Positions 13,111 to 26,439 of a stretch of 64,000 nt of DNA are shown here, one piece after another. Under the pieces are notes generated by a model that saw nothing but the letters and a program-made list of their open reading frames with translations, did no database searches and had not been told where the DNA came from. A program made the translations under genes and the position numbers. Where the stretch lies: the NCBI GenBank assembly GCA_026261815.1, contig JAMPIT010000856.1:11702001-11766000 (forward strand), in the 5' to 3' direction. Every line of letters begins with the position of its first letter. Position 1 is the stretch's first letter. The stretch is from Monarcha castaneiventris obscurior (taxonomy: Eukaryota > Chordata > Aves > Passeriformes > Monarchidae).

Positions 13111-14095
13111 AGGTTTTTTAAGCATCTTCCTCCCCTGACAGATGACTGCCTCGGCTGCAGTAACCTACAGTGAAATCAGAACTTATTGGTTCTGGGCCTT
13201 CTTTTCTCAGATATTTAATTTTGTTGCTTTTGGTTTGCTTGTTTTTTAGTTTCTGAATGCTTGTTGGGTATTGCCCAAGGCTCCAAGCAGAGATGAGAGA
13301 AGAGAAAGAAGGGAATGCAGAAGTAGGGTGTGAAGATGAGGAAGAAGATGTAGGACAAAGTCTTCTTAGAAGGCTCCAACCTTCAGCTGCCAAAGACATG
13401 AGGTGCAGAATCACTGCAGAAATCACACAGCAGGTGCCCCTCAGCCTTGGTGGGGTGGGTGTGGGGTACAAAGGGTGAAAGTCGTCTCAGCCAGACTTTA
13501 GGCAAGCCTTTGGGTGCCTTTCTCACAGCTGTAATGTTGGAAACGAGAGAGAAAGGGGAGACACAGAAGACAGTGCAACTGGCGATCAACAAACAACTCC
13601 AAGAAGGCAACTGGAGCCTCCTTGCCTCTTACAAACAAACAGTAGAAACTTCCAGAGGAAAGGGATTAAGAAAAAAAAGTCTTCATATGCAGAAGCTGCA
13701 CTGAACTCTGTCTCCAGGTATTTCTCCAAGCATCTGCATGTCTGGAGTAGGGTGTCCCCATGGACACTCCATGGCTGATTTCCCGAGAACTGCAACCCAC
13801 GCTCACCTTACAGCACAACAGGGGAAAACATCCCTGGGCATGGACCCTTCCAGGCATCAGCCCAGACTTGGAGAGAACTGAGAGAAGTGGAGCAACTTTC
13901 TCTTGGTTACTGCTTTAGTTCCACGTTAATTTTTTATTTATCTGAAAGTGTCACTGGAAGGGTTTTCAAAGTGAGTCTAAAGTAATTAGGCACTGCTGCT
14001 GATGGATTGCACTGGAGAGACATGTGGATTATTTATTACAAAGTCACTTGCTGGAAAGGTTAGAGGCTGAGAAGTAATTATTTTTTCCTTTTCTT

Positions 14096-14097
<2 letters not shown>

Positions 14098-14126
<29 letters not shown>
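14098..14126. repeat. Poly(T) tract of 29 bases
   Basis: An uninterrupted T run preceded by TTCC/TTTCC pyrimidine-rich DNA. No adjacent SINE, LINE or gene copy was recognised, so it is not evidently a retroposon tail. Confidence 0.95.
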
Positions 14127-17100
14127 GTGGTGGAATCAGCAGGGGAGACCAGCTCAAGTTCCTCTGTGAAATATTCCATCCTGCCTAAGTGTCCCTTTTG
14201 TCCCTTCTCCCATGGTAGCCAACGGGACAGGTCCCTCAGGAGGATGCTGAACTGGACCTCATGAAGCCTTCAGTGCTGGGAGTGTGTTTAGGGTTGAAAT
14301 CCCCGCCCAGCAGCCACACTTTACACCTGGGACTCTTAGGGGTCCCTTATCCATGATCTCAGCACATCACACTGCAGCCAGGTTCAATTTTGAGGCTGCC
14401 CAGCTGACCCAACCAAGCCCAGGAAGCCTGGGAGGGCGGCTGGCTCACATGGCAAGCCTGGCACGCGACTGGTGAGCCTTCTGAGCAATACCAGGAGAAT
14501 TCAACACTTCCAGCAACCTCAGCTGCCTCCTCCTCTCCTGCCTTGTAATCTATGTCTAGGATGGGAATTGAATCCAAAGAAATGCAATCCTCGACCTTGA
14601 AAAACAAAGCCAGGCTTGGCTGCGGTCTACCGATGAATATGCAACAGCCCTAATCAGGAATCCTTTGTCAGAAAGGGGATAATTGTGGCTAACAACATGT
14701 TAGTGTAGTGCTGGATCTTCAGGCTTCTAACAGCTTATGAAATCAGGATGGGTTTTTGGAGGGAAAAGCTGAGTGAACAAAGACATGCTGAAGCACTGAG
14801 TCACTGGAGAGTTCAGTTCCTGCCGGACAGTGTTAAAGTTGCATAAACCGAACCAGATCCCGCGACATTCAGAGCGAGAGCCTGGGGTGGAGTCAGGAAT
14901 TAGAGGATGGTCTCGGGGGAGTGGTGTTGACACAGGGAAGCTGGGAGGATGGAGCATTAACAGCTCTGCTCTGTTTGTGTTCTTTAAACAGTGCCCGTGC
15001 CATGGCGTCTGGGCAGGTATTATTGCAGCTTTACAAGGGATGGCTACTTGAGGTCCTTGCCAAAATAAAATAAAAAAAAATTAAACATGCTGAATAAACC
15101 TTGCTCCTTTGCAGGGGTCAGTTTAGTTTTAGGTGAAAAATGATATGAACTGCTCAAGGCGAGTGAGGAGCAGGTATCTGTGCTGGAACTGGTGCTGAGG
15201 ACCCCCCAGCCCTGTGCTCCCACTGCCCGGCTGCATTCCCAGCACATCCCAGGGAATACCCTGCCAGTGGTGTCACCACCTTGGGCTAGTCCTTCCAGAC
15301 TTCCCCGGGGTGCCTGGCTAGGGACACGGCCTGCATTCCTGGGCCCGTTGTGTGGGGCTGGCCTCCAGGCCACCCAGGCAGAGCTCTCCTCTGACAGCAG
15401 CAACCCCTGGCTCGTGGTATTTATAGATCCTGTCCATGTCCTCGGCGAGGAAGGCATCCGTAATCTCTTACAGATGTTGGTGAGAACAAAGCCAGCCAGT
15501 GACTCAAAAGGAATGCCCAGCAGAGTAATGGATGCAGACCTATTTCTTAGTCACTTCTGACATTCCTCCCCCTGCATGCTCTTCCTCTTCCCCAGGAGAC
15601 TCACTGGGGCTTGGTGCTCCCCAGTGCCCAAAAACCTTCCCTTGGGCAGGCACTCATCCCCATTCCTAGCAGAGGGAGTCTCTAGAAACTGTTTTCCATC
15701 ATCCTCAAAAGGGAGGGGCTGTTCTCCTGAAAATCCCAAAACATACATGAACGAAGGAGGAAGGGCCCAGCAGGAAGATGTCCCTGATGCAGACGAAGCA
15801 CAGGGCTCCTGCCTGGTGGGCTGGTTGCTCCAACAGGTAAAGCCACACCAAAGTGCTCCCTGCCAGCTCTCCTGGGGCTTTGGGGTCAGGTAACATTCAC
15901 GGCACCCTCTGTACATGAGCATCTCCTGGATTTACTGCACAGCAGGGTGTTTTGCCTTCCCCTAAATCCTTACATTACCATCTCAAGTTTTCTCCTCCAG
16001 TAGTCAATATCTCTCGCACAGGAACAAAAAGCTTCTCTGATCTCTTCAGCACCCTTTCCCTTTTAACTTACCATCCCCGATTTCCTCTTCACCCCTGGGT
16101 CAAAGCTCACACCCAAATTCTCCCTTCTTTACCTTTTTATTTCCCCTTTCCCTTTCTGGACCTTTTCTGTGCCTTCTTCCAATTTTCCTCTTGCCCTGCC
16201 CCAAATCCCGCCCTGCCTTCTGTGCAGGGAGGTTGGTACTTGGCAGTGCTGGCCCGGGGCCACCCGGCTGCCCTGGGGTCTGGCTGAGCTTGTCCTGTCC
16301 TTGTTTTCAGGTCAATGTCCTGTCTGCCAGGAACCCAACTGCTCGCCTGGCAAAAGCCAAGGTGAGAGATCTGATTAGGAATTTACGTGCCTGGATGTTG
16401 TCATCCACTCTGCCACTGCCTTAGTCCCTTTTTTGACTTGCCCTGCACAGGGTTTTTGGGGAGTGTCAGGAGTTGGTAGGGAGCAATAAACCCATGGGCT
16501 CAGACCCTAAGCAGGTGAACTCAAGCACTGGAAAGGGGGATGAGCCAGCTCAGTGCAAAATGAAGCACGTGGAGCTGCTGGACACAGACTTCTGGCAGCA
16601 CCAAGGGAAGGAAGGAGGTGTTGGCTGGAGAGGTTCGGCTGGGAAAGCAGAGCCGGCTCCCGTCCCCTCTGCACTTAATTGCACAAGGATCTGCAGCCAA
16701 GTAACCTTTTAACGAGGGTCCCACTCGTAACACATGCATTTGCCTTGAATCATTGCTAGAAATAACTTGGAGGTCATATATCCCTGCAGACCACCTGCTG
16801 AGCTGGGCACAGTGCTCGGGGCTCACTGTTCCATGTGCTTTGGAGCCATTTGGGAGCAGCTCTCTCCCTGGCAGTCCTGTCCAGCCACACCGGACTACAA
16901 CTGCATCTTGCTTGCTTTTAATCACATCTGCTGTGGACTCTGTGCTGCCCGAACAAGCCACTACAGGGACTAAGCAGGTAGAGGGAAGCTGGTTCCTCCT
17001 CATTATTTGCTCGAGTCTCAAATCTTTTGCCTCCAGAGCCAGACGCGTTGATGCCTTTCTCCTTCCTGCAGCGTGGCCTCTTGGATGCTCATGCAGGAAT

Positions 17101-17248
17101 TTGCATCTGGAATTTCCTACCATCTGAAGCTGCTGCTAGACCCTGACTGAAGCTCGGCTGTGGGGAAGGGGAGCCCTTTGGAGACCACCTTCGAGGCTTC
17201 AGCTCCTTACCAGTGCCAACCCCATCCACGGGGAGGGACAGATCGATG

Positions 17249-17268
17249 GGCAGGCAGGCAGGCAGCAG
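17249..17268. repeat. (GGCA)n microsatellite
   Basis: Four GGCA units followed by an imperfect GCAGGCTGGCAG extension. Confidence 0.8.
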
Positions 17269-17754
17269 GCTGGCAGCACTTGGCAGAATGGTGACTTTGT
17301 ACTGAGCCAGAGCACGACTGGCCAGGGCCCTTGTAATGAGTTCCTCTGGTCAGGGCAGCCCGCTGAGACAATATTCACATTGATGCTGGGGCTAATGGCA
17401 AAACCGGCTTCCAAACCTGCGGTGGCCAAGGGAGGGAGAGGGGCAGCTGCCCACACGCAGAGGGGACTGGAGCCAACAGCACGGGAAAGGGAGGCTGGAG
17501 CAAGAGGTCAGGCAGAGAAAAGGAGGTGCCTCTCCCATTGCCAATGTCCCCTGCACAGGGGACAGATCTCCAGCTTTGCCCTTTGCACTTACTGGGGTTT
17601 TCCCTTCCAGCAGCTCCAGCCCCTCTGGCAGCAGGCATGGCTGGAGCAGCTTTCCCTGGAAGTGGGGTGTCCCTGGTGTGTCCCCGGGGTGTCCCCCACG
17701 CCGGGAGAGCGGCCCCGCAGCCAGCACAGCCCTTGGCGGGGCTTTGTCAGGAAC

Positions 17755-17905
17755 CAAACACAGTAACTGTTTAACGATTTAACTGCACTAATGAATATTG
17801 GGCCAGATATTTTCAAGGCCTGTTCAGACTGATTACTTGGAGAGCTGAGTATGTCTACCAATTACCCAGGCAATTAGGCAACTAATTAAACACTTACCCT
17901 CAGCT
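17755..17905. promoter_or_regulatory. Candidate conserved non-coding block
   Basis: Contains GTTTAACGATTTAACTG, CACTAATGAATATTGGG, CCAATTACC, GGCAATTAGG and CTAATTAAAC (TAATTA 17883-17888). Dense homeodomain-like cores lie over about 130 bp, followed by a purine-rich tract. Confidence 0.42.
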
Positions 17906-17909
17906 TCAT

Positions 17910-17955
17910 AAACAGAAGAGAGAGAGAGGGAAAAAAAGGAGGGAGGGAGAGAGCT
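17910..17955. repeat. Purine-rich GA tract
   Basis: Alternating GA and GGGA units with an A7 run. Simple low-complexity DNA. Confidence 0.75.
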
Positions 17956-19374
17956 GGCTCCGGTTTCTGTGAAATATTAGCTGTCAGAAATTGCTGCTTG
18001 CAAGGGAAGGTGCACAAAGGCAGACGGATCTGGGCGGACAGAAAGACTGACAGCACGCACAGGGGAGCGCAGCCATCGGACCCCTTTCCTTTGGCAGTGC
18101 CAACAGCATGGAAAAGTGTGGAGCCGCTGGGTCTGCCCTGCCCAGGCGGGCAGCAGGCTTCAGGACATGTCCAAGCCATCATTCCCTGCCCCTTTCCTGC
18201 TTGCCTGTGACCACGGAGGCTGCAGAGCCAGAACTCATCAACACGCCATCATCTGGCACGGTGCTGCAAGAGAGGTGCCAGGGAGGATGCTCAAGCCCAA
18301 GCACCCAGCGGCTCCTGCCCCATGCAAAAACACACGTGGCTAAAGGAGGCAGCAGCAAGCTGCAAGCCAGACCCCTGGGAGAATTGTTTTGCCACAGAAA
18401 ATAAGCAGAAATGGCCCCAGAGGGGTGTGCAATAGGGTTTATGCCAGTTTAGCACATCATGGTTTCACCCTTTTAGATATTTAGGACCAATGCTGGTCCC
18501 CAGGTCGACATCTTGCCAAGGGTCAGAGGGTGGAGGCCATGCACAGATTAAATCCCACATCTGGCATTTGCTCAGGCCTCTGCTACAAAGGAGATTTGTG
18601 TTAAACCCAAAGCTTGTGTGAGAAAGTGAAGCAGCGTGGTTTCATCCAGGTAAGGCCCAGAGCGTTTCATAGAAACACTCTAGGCTTTTGGGAAAATTTT
18701 GAAAAATAGCTCTTTCCTGGAAAAAAGGTTGAAAACATTGGGAAAAGGCAGAAATACTTTTATTAATTTTTAATCATTTTGATTTAAATTTTTCCTTTTT
18801 AAAATATGCTTGCCTCTTCCATTTTCAGAGACAGATTTTGGAGAATTTGAAGGCTGCATGGGTGCTCCTCCCTGATGCAGGGTCAGCTCCATGGTAGTGA
18901 TATCCTGCTTGTAGTCTCAACAAGCCATCAGCCATACTCTTTTTAACAAGTTTTGGAGATATCTGTCAACCTTTAGATGCATCATGTCTTCATAACATCT
19001 CTTTGTCCATCCAGGTGCAAACCCAAAACCAGAGCAGGATCAGAGAGATGCCCAGTGATAGATTATTTCCACATCACAACCACTGGGTTCTCTTTCTGGC
19101 AAGATGGGATCTTGCAAGAGGTACATTTTGTGTAGTTTTGGGATATTCTAAGAGCTGAAAGGACAGGAGGAAAATCCTGAAGTCTCTCTGCACTGAGATA
19201 CTCTGACAGCATAGAGCTGTCTACTCTCTTTTGGTACCGTTTATATTGATCCTGCCTTCTGGAGACCATAACAAGGTGGATTGGATTGCTTAGGGCTAAT
19301 TCCAAAAACACCAGAGAATAAAAATCAGCCTCATGAGCATGGGATGCTACAGAAGCCACCCTGACAAGCCACAT

Positions 19375-19560
19375 ATTGGTAGTGTGGGCAGATGGACTTC
19401 ATCTCGCTCGTGAATATTCAGATAGAGACGCACCTTTGCTGAGCGCGGTGATGGAGCTGGGAGGAATAACTGGATGTGACACGCGGCTGATAACGCACAG
19501 ATGGCACTTAACAAGGTAAATGAGTGAGCTGATAGGCTTCACTGGAGCCTTCAGACAAGG
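19375..19560. promoter_or_regulatory. Candidate conserved non-coding block
   Basis: Balanced-composition, repeat-free sequence with retained CpGs (CTCGCTCGTG, GAGCGCGGTG, ACACGCGGCTGATAACGC). Retained CpGs away from a CpG island, together with GATAAC and AGGTAAATGAG motifs, suggest constraint. Weak evidence. Confidence 0.3.
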
Positions 19561-20469
19561 CAGAGATGGAGTTTGCTTAGCCCTGGAGTTTGAGTGACCT
19601 GGAGGTTATTCACAGAAGAGCTCTCACTGTACCTGCTAAAATGACACAGCTGGGTTCAGGGCAGCTGTAGCTGCCTATTTCCTCTTTCCAAGACTTTTTC
19701 ACTCTGGCATTGTGGCCCTTCAAAAATATCTTCTCTATTAACACATTCCCCAGGAGAGCTGGGCAATCATTCACCAAGACGTTTCATCTCTGGACTCTTG
19801 TCTCTTTGTTCAAGTCCCTCCACAATCTCCTTCCCCTGAGCTCACTTCTCCACGTCACTGAACTTCCCAGCTCTACATCCCTTACCACGCTGGGATAAAC
19901 AGCCCAACTTTGTACACACTGAATGTAACAATTACTGACTGGCTGGCTGGTTGTATTCAGATCTCATCTACCAAATCCACTTTTTTTTTCTTTTTGGTTG
20001 GTCATTAATTTCCAATCCTTAACCATTTCCAATCTCTTTCTGACTCCTCCCCTCTCCAGCTCCCTGAGATGTGGCGCTACAGAGCTGAGATTTCCAAGGC
20101 CTTAGGGACTGTGGTGCTGCACTCTGGCCTGCAGATGTCCAAGTGACATGGACAAAAGGTCACTCAGCTGTAGGACATGGTGGAGCCCTGGTGGCCTGCT
20201 GTCACAGACGGGCCTCCAGCAGCACCCTTTGGTGATGCCACCTTCTGCCTCTCATCTCATTGGGAAGCCACGATGTCTCCACCCCTGTGTAGGTGGAGCC
20301 GTGGCAGAACTTGCTTGAGCTGGTTTTGTTTCCAAAAGGAAAGACAAAAATACCCTCCCAGTAACAGTGGCGTCTCTAATGTACCGTGGGGCTCTCTTGG
20401 ATTCAGGCCCATGGGGAGCAAGGAGAGTTTTCTCCCTGGCTCCAGGGATGCAGGGTTGGACCCTTAACT

Positions 20470-21060
20470 ATTACTCCAAACAAAACGAGCTGTCCTGGTA
20501 ATTGGGGTAGGTCTGCTCTCGCGCCAGAGAGTTGAAATGTTTATTGTGTAAGACATCAGAAAAAGGAAAGGAATCTGCTGGGAGCACTTGGATCATTCCC
20601 GTAGAACATGCCCCGAGTCTCTGTTTGAATGCTGGGTCTGTGGCACGGAGACGGGAGCTTGTTTTGATAGTTTCTCTGCATTCAGAGGCATGAACACTTT
20701 ACAGTTTTCTGTTTAAATGACCCATTTCTGAGAGCGGAAAGCACCAGCCAATAAGCGCCCGGGCCCCTCCGTATGCATCCGGAGTTTACAAACCATCCCC
20801 ACCGATCCGTGGTAGTTAATGGACACTCCTGCTGCTTAGGGGGGCTGGAAAACTGTTCCAGGTGACTACCGGCCTCAGCTAGAGACAAGTCAGTCCCCAG
20901 AGGTCTGGGGAGACACGTGAGAATGAACTCAGCGTTTCTCCCGGAGCACGATGTTGATTAATGAGGGTGCACAGCTCCGTCCTGCTGGCGAGCAGCACGG
21001 CTGATGCCATCCATGGGGAATAGCTGCATATAAAGGAACTGAGCACCACTGCTCACAATG
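20470..21060. promoter_or_regulatory. Candidate conserved non-coding block
   Basis: Long stretch with retained CpGs and well-formed motifs: TCCTGGTAATTGGGG, CCAGCCAATAAGCGCCCGGG (CCAAT box-like), GTATGCATCCGG, GTTGATTAATGAGG and GCATATAAAGG near 21026. No open frame is convincing on either strand. It could be one or two adjacent elements. Confidence 0.33.
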
Positions 21061-21359
21061 AGCCGGCTCTGACCGTCCATGAGAGGCTTCCAGACACAAA
21101 ACTGGCAAGCAGCTTGCAGGAGTTTCAAAGCCACGCCTCATCTCTGCCTGCTTTTGTCACCTGCTCGCCCATTGTTACCTGGTGTTTTGGGTTCAGCCTC
21201 CTGAGCACGTTCCTCCATGGGGACCAACCTTGTTTTGAGCTGGGTCTGGTTTCAGACTGAGCAGTGCACTGGTTCTCAGGAATCTGGAGCAGTGCTTCTG
21301 CCAGGAAAGCTGATTTTCCTTCTTTTCTTTGTTTTTTCAGCTCTTCCCTGAGCTTCCAC

Positions 21360-21440
21360 AGGTGATAGCTGAGGCTACAAAAGACCATGAGTTGATCTAG
21401 TCCATCCTTCTGCATAATATCAACTGCAGGAGCAGAAAGG
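21360..21440 (-). mobile_element. Possible CR1 3'-end remnant
   Basis: On the minus strand the bases around 21385-21410 read like the CR1 3' signature (GGATGGACTAGATCAACTC, compared with the usual GGTTGGACTAGATGA-type motif), followed by a diverged 'GGTC...CC' stretch. The terminal octamer repeats are missing and the upstream part cannot be aligned by eye. It may be a coincidental match. Confidence 0.3.
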
Positions 21441-24119
21441 TGGGCAAGAATGTAGAGGGGAGGTTGTAGAACTTAATTCTTTTAGGAGTCTGTTAACATC
21501 TGTCATCCTAAAGAAATTTAAACATGGCCTGAGGACTTGAGCTCGACCTAGAACCTTGTCCCTCCTCAGTGGACAATGATAGGCACATCTGAGATGTGGC
21601 TCCAGGTCACCCTCCTTGGGGGTCTCTGAGCTAGGCATGACAAATGCCCAGCACAGCAGCTGAATTGGAGCTGAGGCTGCCTGGATGTGGTCCTTCATCC
21701 TTCCTCACCCTCTCCAGGAGGAGTCAGTTTTCCCACACACCAGTGTGTGATGAAGATCTACACACCACACTGTGCTGCTGCTGCTGCTGAGGGAGGCTCC
21801 TGCTTTCTTTCTTCTGCTGGCAATCCCAGGGAAAACTGGGATTATCCTGAGGTGTCCATCCTTGGACACCAGTTTTGCATGAAACAGTAGTTTGGTGTCT
21901 AGGAAGAGCTGGAAAACCCTTCTCTTCTACTATGGTAAGAGAGCAGTTGCTTCCAGACCCCTTTCCCTGCTCATCCCAGAAGTGCTGACCATCGTTCTGT
22001 GGTGGGCAGAGCAGGCAGACCCTCCTAAGGCCTTTGCCATCCCAGCACAGTGCAGGCAATGAGAGGATTGTGGGCGTCTCAGCATCTCTCTTCCCATGTG
22101 CTCTGCATCTGAGACTTCCTGGGAGCTCCTTGTGCAAAGCTGAAAACATCTGCAAAAGCAAAGGTTAAGAAAGCTGCTGAGGATTCATGTTACCTCTCTC
22201 CCATGAGGACTCTGTGACTTCCATTCACACCACTTCCCGCATAATCAAAAAAACAAACCTTGAATGCCCGAGAATGTAACTTTTCTCAGAGGAAGGAGCC
22301 ACTGGTTGTAAACCCTTTGTAAAACAGCAGGTTTCCTGGTAAAATGCACTGGCTGTTTCCCAAGGGGGGTGATGCTATCTCTACAAACGCAAGCAAGATT
22401 CACAGCAGGCAGCTCATGCAAACAGATACTAAGGCAGGAGAGGTTTGGGGTGAGGAGATGTTTGAAGCTGGCTCTGCTTTTGCTTTGGAGGGTGGGTGAG
22501 AGCTGATCAGCTACACTCCCATCTCCTGCCATCCTTGGAGGCTGGCAGGGCAGCAGTGCCTCAGCAATGGCTAACCATTGATACAGCCAGAAACAAACTG
22601 GAAATGGAAAGGGAAACACAATATAAATTGCAAAACTAGAGATAAGAAGCTCCCAATCAGGCCATGCAAGTGCCACCAGGATGCTCATGGTTTTTCTTTC
22701 ACAAAATTGCCTTCGCTGGAGGCATCTGGATTAAGCTCCAAGTGCAGGACATATGCAGGAGGCAAAATACCAGGGCTTAGAGGATGCTCTTTTGAAAGCT
22801 GGATACCTTTTTGTGTGTCTGCCATCATTTGGAGAGGTAGAAATGAAACAGGAGCCCGTGTCTGTCTCTTTAGCACAGGCCAAGCTGTGTCTGCACATGT
22901 GTTTATATCCAATGCACATAACATACACTCCAATTTCCATAACTCTCCAATGGTGCAGCTGAAGATGCTGTGTCCCTTTTACCCTCAGTTCAGACAATGC
23001 CAGGAGATGTCTGTAGCTCTCTGTGACATGCAGAAGGAAAATGTCTGTTTATTTCTGCGTGAGCAGAGGGTTTCCTCTGGGATGCCTTGATTGATACCCT
23101 GCTATTGATTCCAGCAGCAGCTGGGATGGACACAGGGCACCCAAATACAAAACCAAGGGGAAGCATGTGCACACACCACAGCTGCCCTGCTTCCCCATCC
23201 TGCCTGCAGCCTCCTGACCCCTCTCCTATTAACCACAACCCCCAGGCAGGGTGCTGGCAGGGTGGTTGACACCTCCAGAGTTTTTAGCAAACCTCCCCTG
23301 CCAGCCTTGGCCCTGGAGCTGCAGCCACAACCACGCTGAGCCTGCCCAGAGAGGGTATCCAGATGGGCTGAAGGAGCAGCTCCAGGGCACCTCTGGAGCC
23401 AGGGGGCTGTAGGCATGTGGGTCAGGCTGATTTCTGGGTGTAACACTCCTCGTCCCTCTGCCATAGGCTGACACAGTCATACGGCAGCAGCAAACAGGCA
23501 GGACAGGGAAGAAACCACCACAATTCAAAATGGACAAGTGTATGATTTTTTGTGAAGGGAGATGCAGGAAACTTTGTTCTTTTTAACACTTGTGCCTGTG
23601 TTTATTCCTGTGATGTTTTTGATAAAGACCTTGGTGAAAGTCAGGAGAGAGGGGAAAAGCCAGTTTGAATGCTGTCTTCTGGAAAAAATCTGGCATAAAG
23701 TAATAAATGAGGAAATAAGGCAACGTGCAAAAACAGGTGGGAAAAAGAGTGAACATGGAAAAACTTCTGGACAGGTATTTTTAATTCCCTCTCTCCAAGA
23801 GAAGCCAACTGGAGAAGTTTGGAATACAGCTCCCAAATTCTCTGCAGTTTTGTAGAAGGGGAGGTCTCTGCTCCATGTTTCTAGCACGTGTCTATGACCA
23901 AAAGCCAGAGCAGCTGTGCCCAGATTTTATTTTCATCACTCCAGTCTCATACCTGCATCAAGGTGTTTCCATTCCTGTGTTTTCCTGGTGCCTTGGAGGT
24001 GAAGTATGGCAAAGTTTATGGAGAGCAGGAAACAAATTCCCCCTGGAGTCTGGAAAGACCCTATCATTTAAATTAAATGTTAGCCTTTGAGAAGACAAAA
24101 AGAGCACTGTCTCCAACAG
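21441..24119. other. Intergenic, no gene seen
   Basis: Frames of up to 170 codons (22578-23090) were inspected and show no domain. No mobile element was recognised. Confidence 0.55.
21773..21789. repeat. (CTG)5 microsatellite
   Basis: A short uninterrupted run of CTG triplets. Confidence 0.85.
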
Positions 24120-24540
24120 AGCTGCCTGGCGACATGGCGAATATTTATTACAGTGCAGGTAGTTTAAGAAAACAGAAGCATTTCACTGGAGATTTGGATC
24201 TTCAGCCTAAATAGGAGCTTGGACTGCAAAGATTCAGTTGCTAATTAAATCTAAGTTGGACACTGTTCCATAGAGGGCAGATTGTAACTATAAGAGGATG
24301 TTAATGTGGATTTTAAATATTTATTATAACTGAGGTAGGTTATAAAAACAGACATTCTTCCTTTCAACACTCTATAATGTCAGATTTAGAGGTTTGTCTC
24401 GGGCTGTGAGTGATTTCCCAGCAGCTGTCAGGGGCTGGAGGGCAATTTATCACCCTCCCAGTGAGAGATCTCGCCGGACAGTGAAAGATTAGCACTCTGA
24501 TTTATGGCACGCAAGGAAAAAACAACGTTGTTCGAGCGGG
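24120..24540. promoter_or_regulatory. Candidate conserved non-coding block
   Basis: Runs through GCGAATATTTATTACAG, TTGCTAATTAAATC (TAATTA 24242-24247), TTTTAAATATTTATTATAAC and ends in a CpG-bearing segment (GATCTCGCCGGAC, AACGTTGTTCGAGCGGG). It includes a CTCF-core-like TAGAGGGCAG at 24271-24280. One of the longer uninterrupted candidates. Confidence 0.42.
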
Positions 24541-26439
24541 TGCCTGGGTGCTGCTTTTCACACACCTGTTCCCAGCCCAGCCACATGAGTTGATGATTTC
24601 ACTTCTCCGGCGGTGCCTGGTGGAGTTGAGAATCCCCCTGGTGCCACTCCAGGGATGCAGGAGCCCACGTGGGCAGCAGGGCTTGGTTCTGAAGGGCTTC
24701 AGAGAGCCAGGCGTGGTTTGAAGATCGTGGTTCCTGGGGGAGTTGGGATTTTTCTTGGCCAGGGCGTCATTGAGATGAGCTCCATCCAAGTTGGAGCGGT
24801 GGGGCAAGAGCTGACAGAGCTGCACAGTTCTGCAGCAAGGGAAAAGCTTTTGAAGGACCAAACAGGGAGTATTTTGTCCCTGGAAGCTGCCTAGGCCCCT
24901 GGCGCTGCTCCTTAAGGGCATTAAGTACCACTCCTAGCAGATAAGTAGAATATCTCTTGCTTCTGAAGGACACAACCCCACAAGGGTTAGAGCCCTTTCC
25001 TCAGGCCTGCAGGGTAAATCTGCTTTGAACCATGACTTGCATGGCAAAGTGGGAGAGACCACTGGCACTTGCTGCTGAAATGTCCCATCCCATATGTCAG
25101 CTGTCAGCTGTGGGCACTGCAGGTCTCATCTGCCTGAGGTGACCACAAAAATTACCATGATCTCCATGTCACCTGCACAAGTGGTGGGGAGAAAAGAGGT
25201 GAGAGGGATGCCCCAGTGACCCCATTGCTGGAGCCTGGGGTAAGCCTGGTGTAGAAACGTCCCTGGTTTGTCCACTTTGGAAAAAATGTGACAATTGGGA
25301 CATGGGATGCAAGCCCCGGGGAGAGATGGGTGTGCACCCAAAGGGAGACAAATGGAGGATGGAGGTGCATTCACTGAACCCAACAGAACTGGGCTGAAAA
25401 TTTCATTCAGCAAAAAATCGTGAAAACTGTGGCTTTTATAACCAGATGGATCCCAAAGTTTTCAGTGAAACAGATGCAACCAAAATGCAAGTAAGACCTG
25501 TCCTGCACATGGTTTCAAATGCACGTGTGTCAAATCACGCTCTGATGGATCATCTCTCCACAAACCAGACTTGATCTGGTCATGAAGGGCACACCCAACT
25601 TCCACATGCCTCAACTTTCCTGACAAACTGCAGTTCTCCTGCTGAGGTCCCCAGCCTTGTGAGTGCTGGACCCTGATGCCTGAGTCCAGTCCTGCTTCCT
25701 CCCTCCCTCCCTCAGCCTGGGGTTTATCAATATCTTCACATACTTTGTGTCCCACATCCTGCGACATGGCTACGCTTGTGCAGCTCAGGCAATTAGAGGA
25801 GACCGTGCCATCATCTGATTTGGTTTGTTACTTAGGAAAGCAGCAGTGGAGACAGGATTGATTCACTAGTCCAAGATGAAGCTTAGATGGGGAGGGATGC
25901 TCGAATAAGGGCCTGTGTGTAAGTGTTAGTGATTGGTTTTAAATCAGTTTTCCTTCGCTCTGGATTTCACATGGAGGGAGGGCTGGTACTGAAAATCCTC
26001 TTGCCAGAGAAAACGTGCTAAAAGGGCAATTTACTCACTCCCTGCATTGCCATCCAGCTCAGCAGGGCCCTGGAGCTGTAGGAGGCCTTCCAGTTAAACA
26101 CTTAGAGTGGAAAAAACAACTTTCAGGTGTGGTTTATGATGTAACAAAAACAGATCCTGTGGGTCTGCCTGGTGCACAGCCATTGCCAAGAGCCTCAGCA
26201 GGGCTGAGGTGGCAGTGGCTGTGCTTTGTGGTCATCCTTCCTGGGAAGGAAAAGTCTGGGATGGGCCAAGATTTTGCAGCCATTAGTAGGAATTTGTGTG
26301 CAGGGCAGGAAGGGCACACAGAAGGGTTACTCCTTTTTTTTCGTCCTAAAAAGAGTGGCAGAGGGTTTTGGTGTGGGACATGGATGGGAGGAGGACTCCG
26401 TTTCTTGCTGAGATTTGTCTCCACTGGAGCCAAAACAAC

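Larger units (their letters stand above)
13111..17754. other. Intergenic, no gene seen
   Basis: GC-moderate to GC-rich DNA with the T29 tract at 14098. Overlapping frames of up to 200 codons (for example 16521-17123, minus) have no recognisable features. Confidence 0.55.

Noticed and set aside
14098..14126. The T29 tract as a retroposed gene or SINE tail
   Set aside because: No adjacent gene-like or SINE-like sequence and no target duplication could be found on either side.
16521..17123. A 200-codon minus-strand open frame
   Set aside because: No recognisable motif, overlaps a plus-strand frame of 124 codons, and no splice or promoter context.
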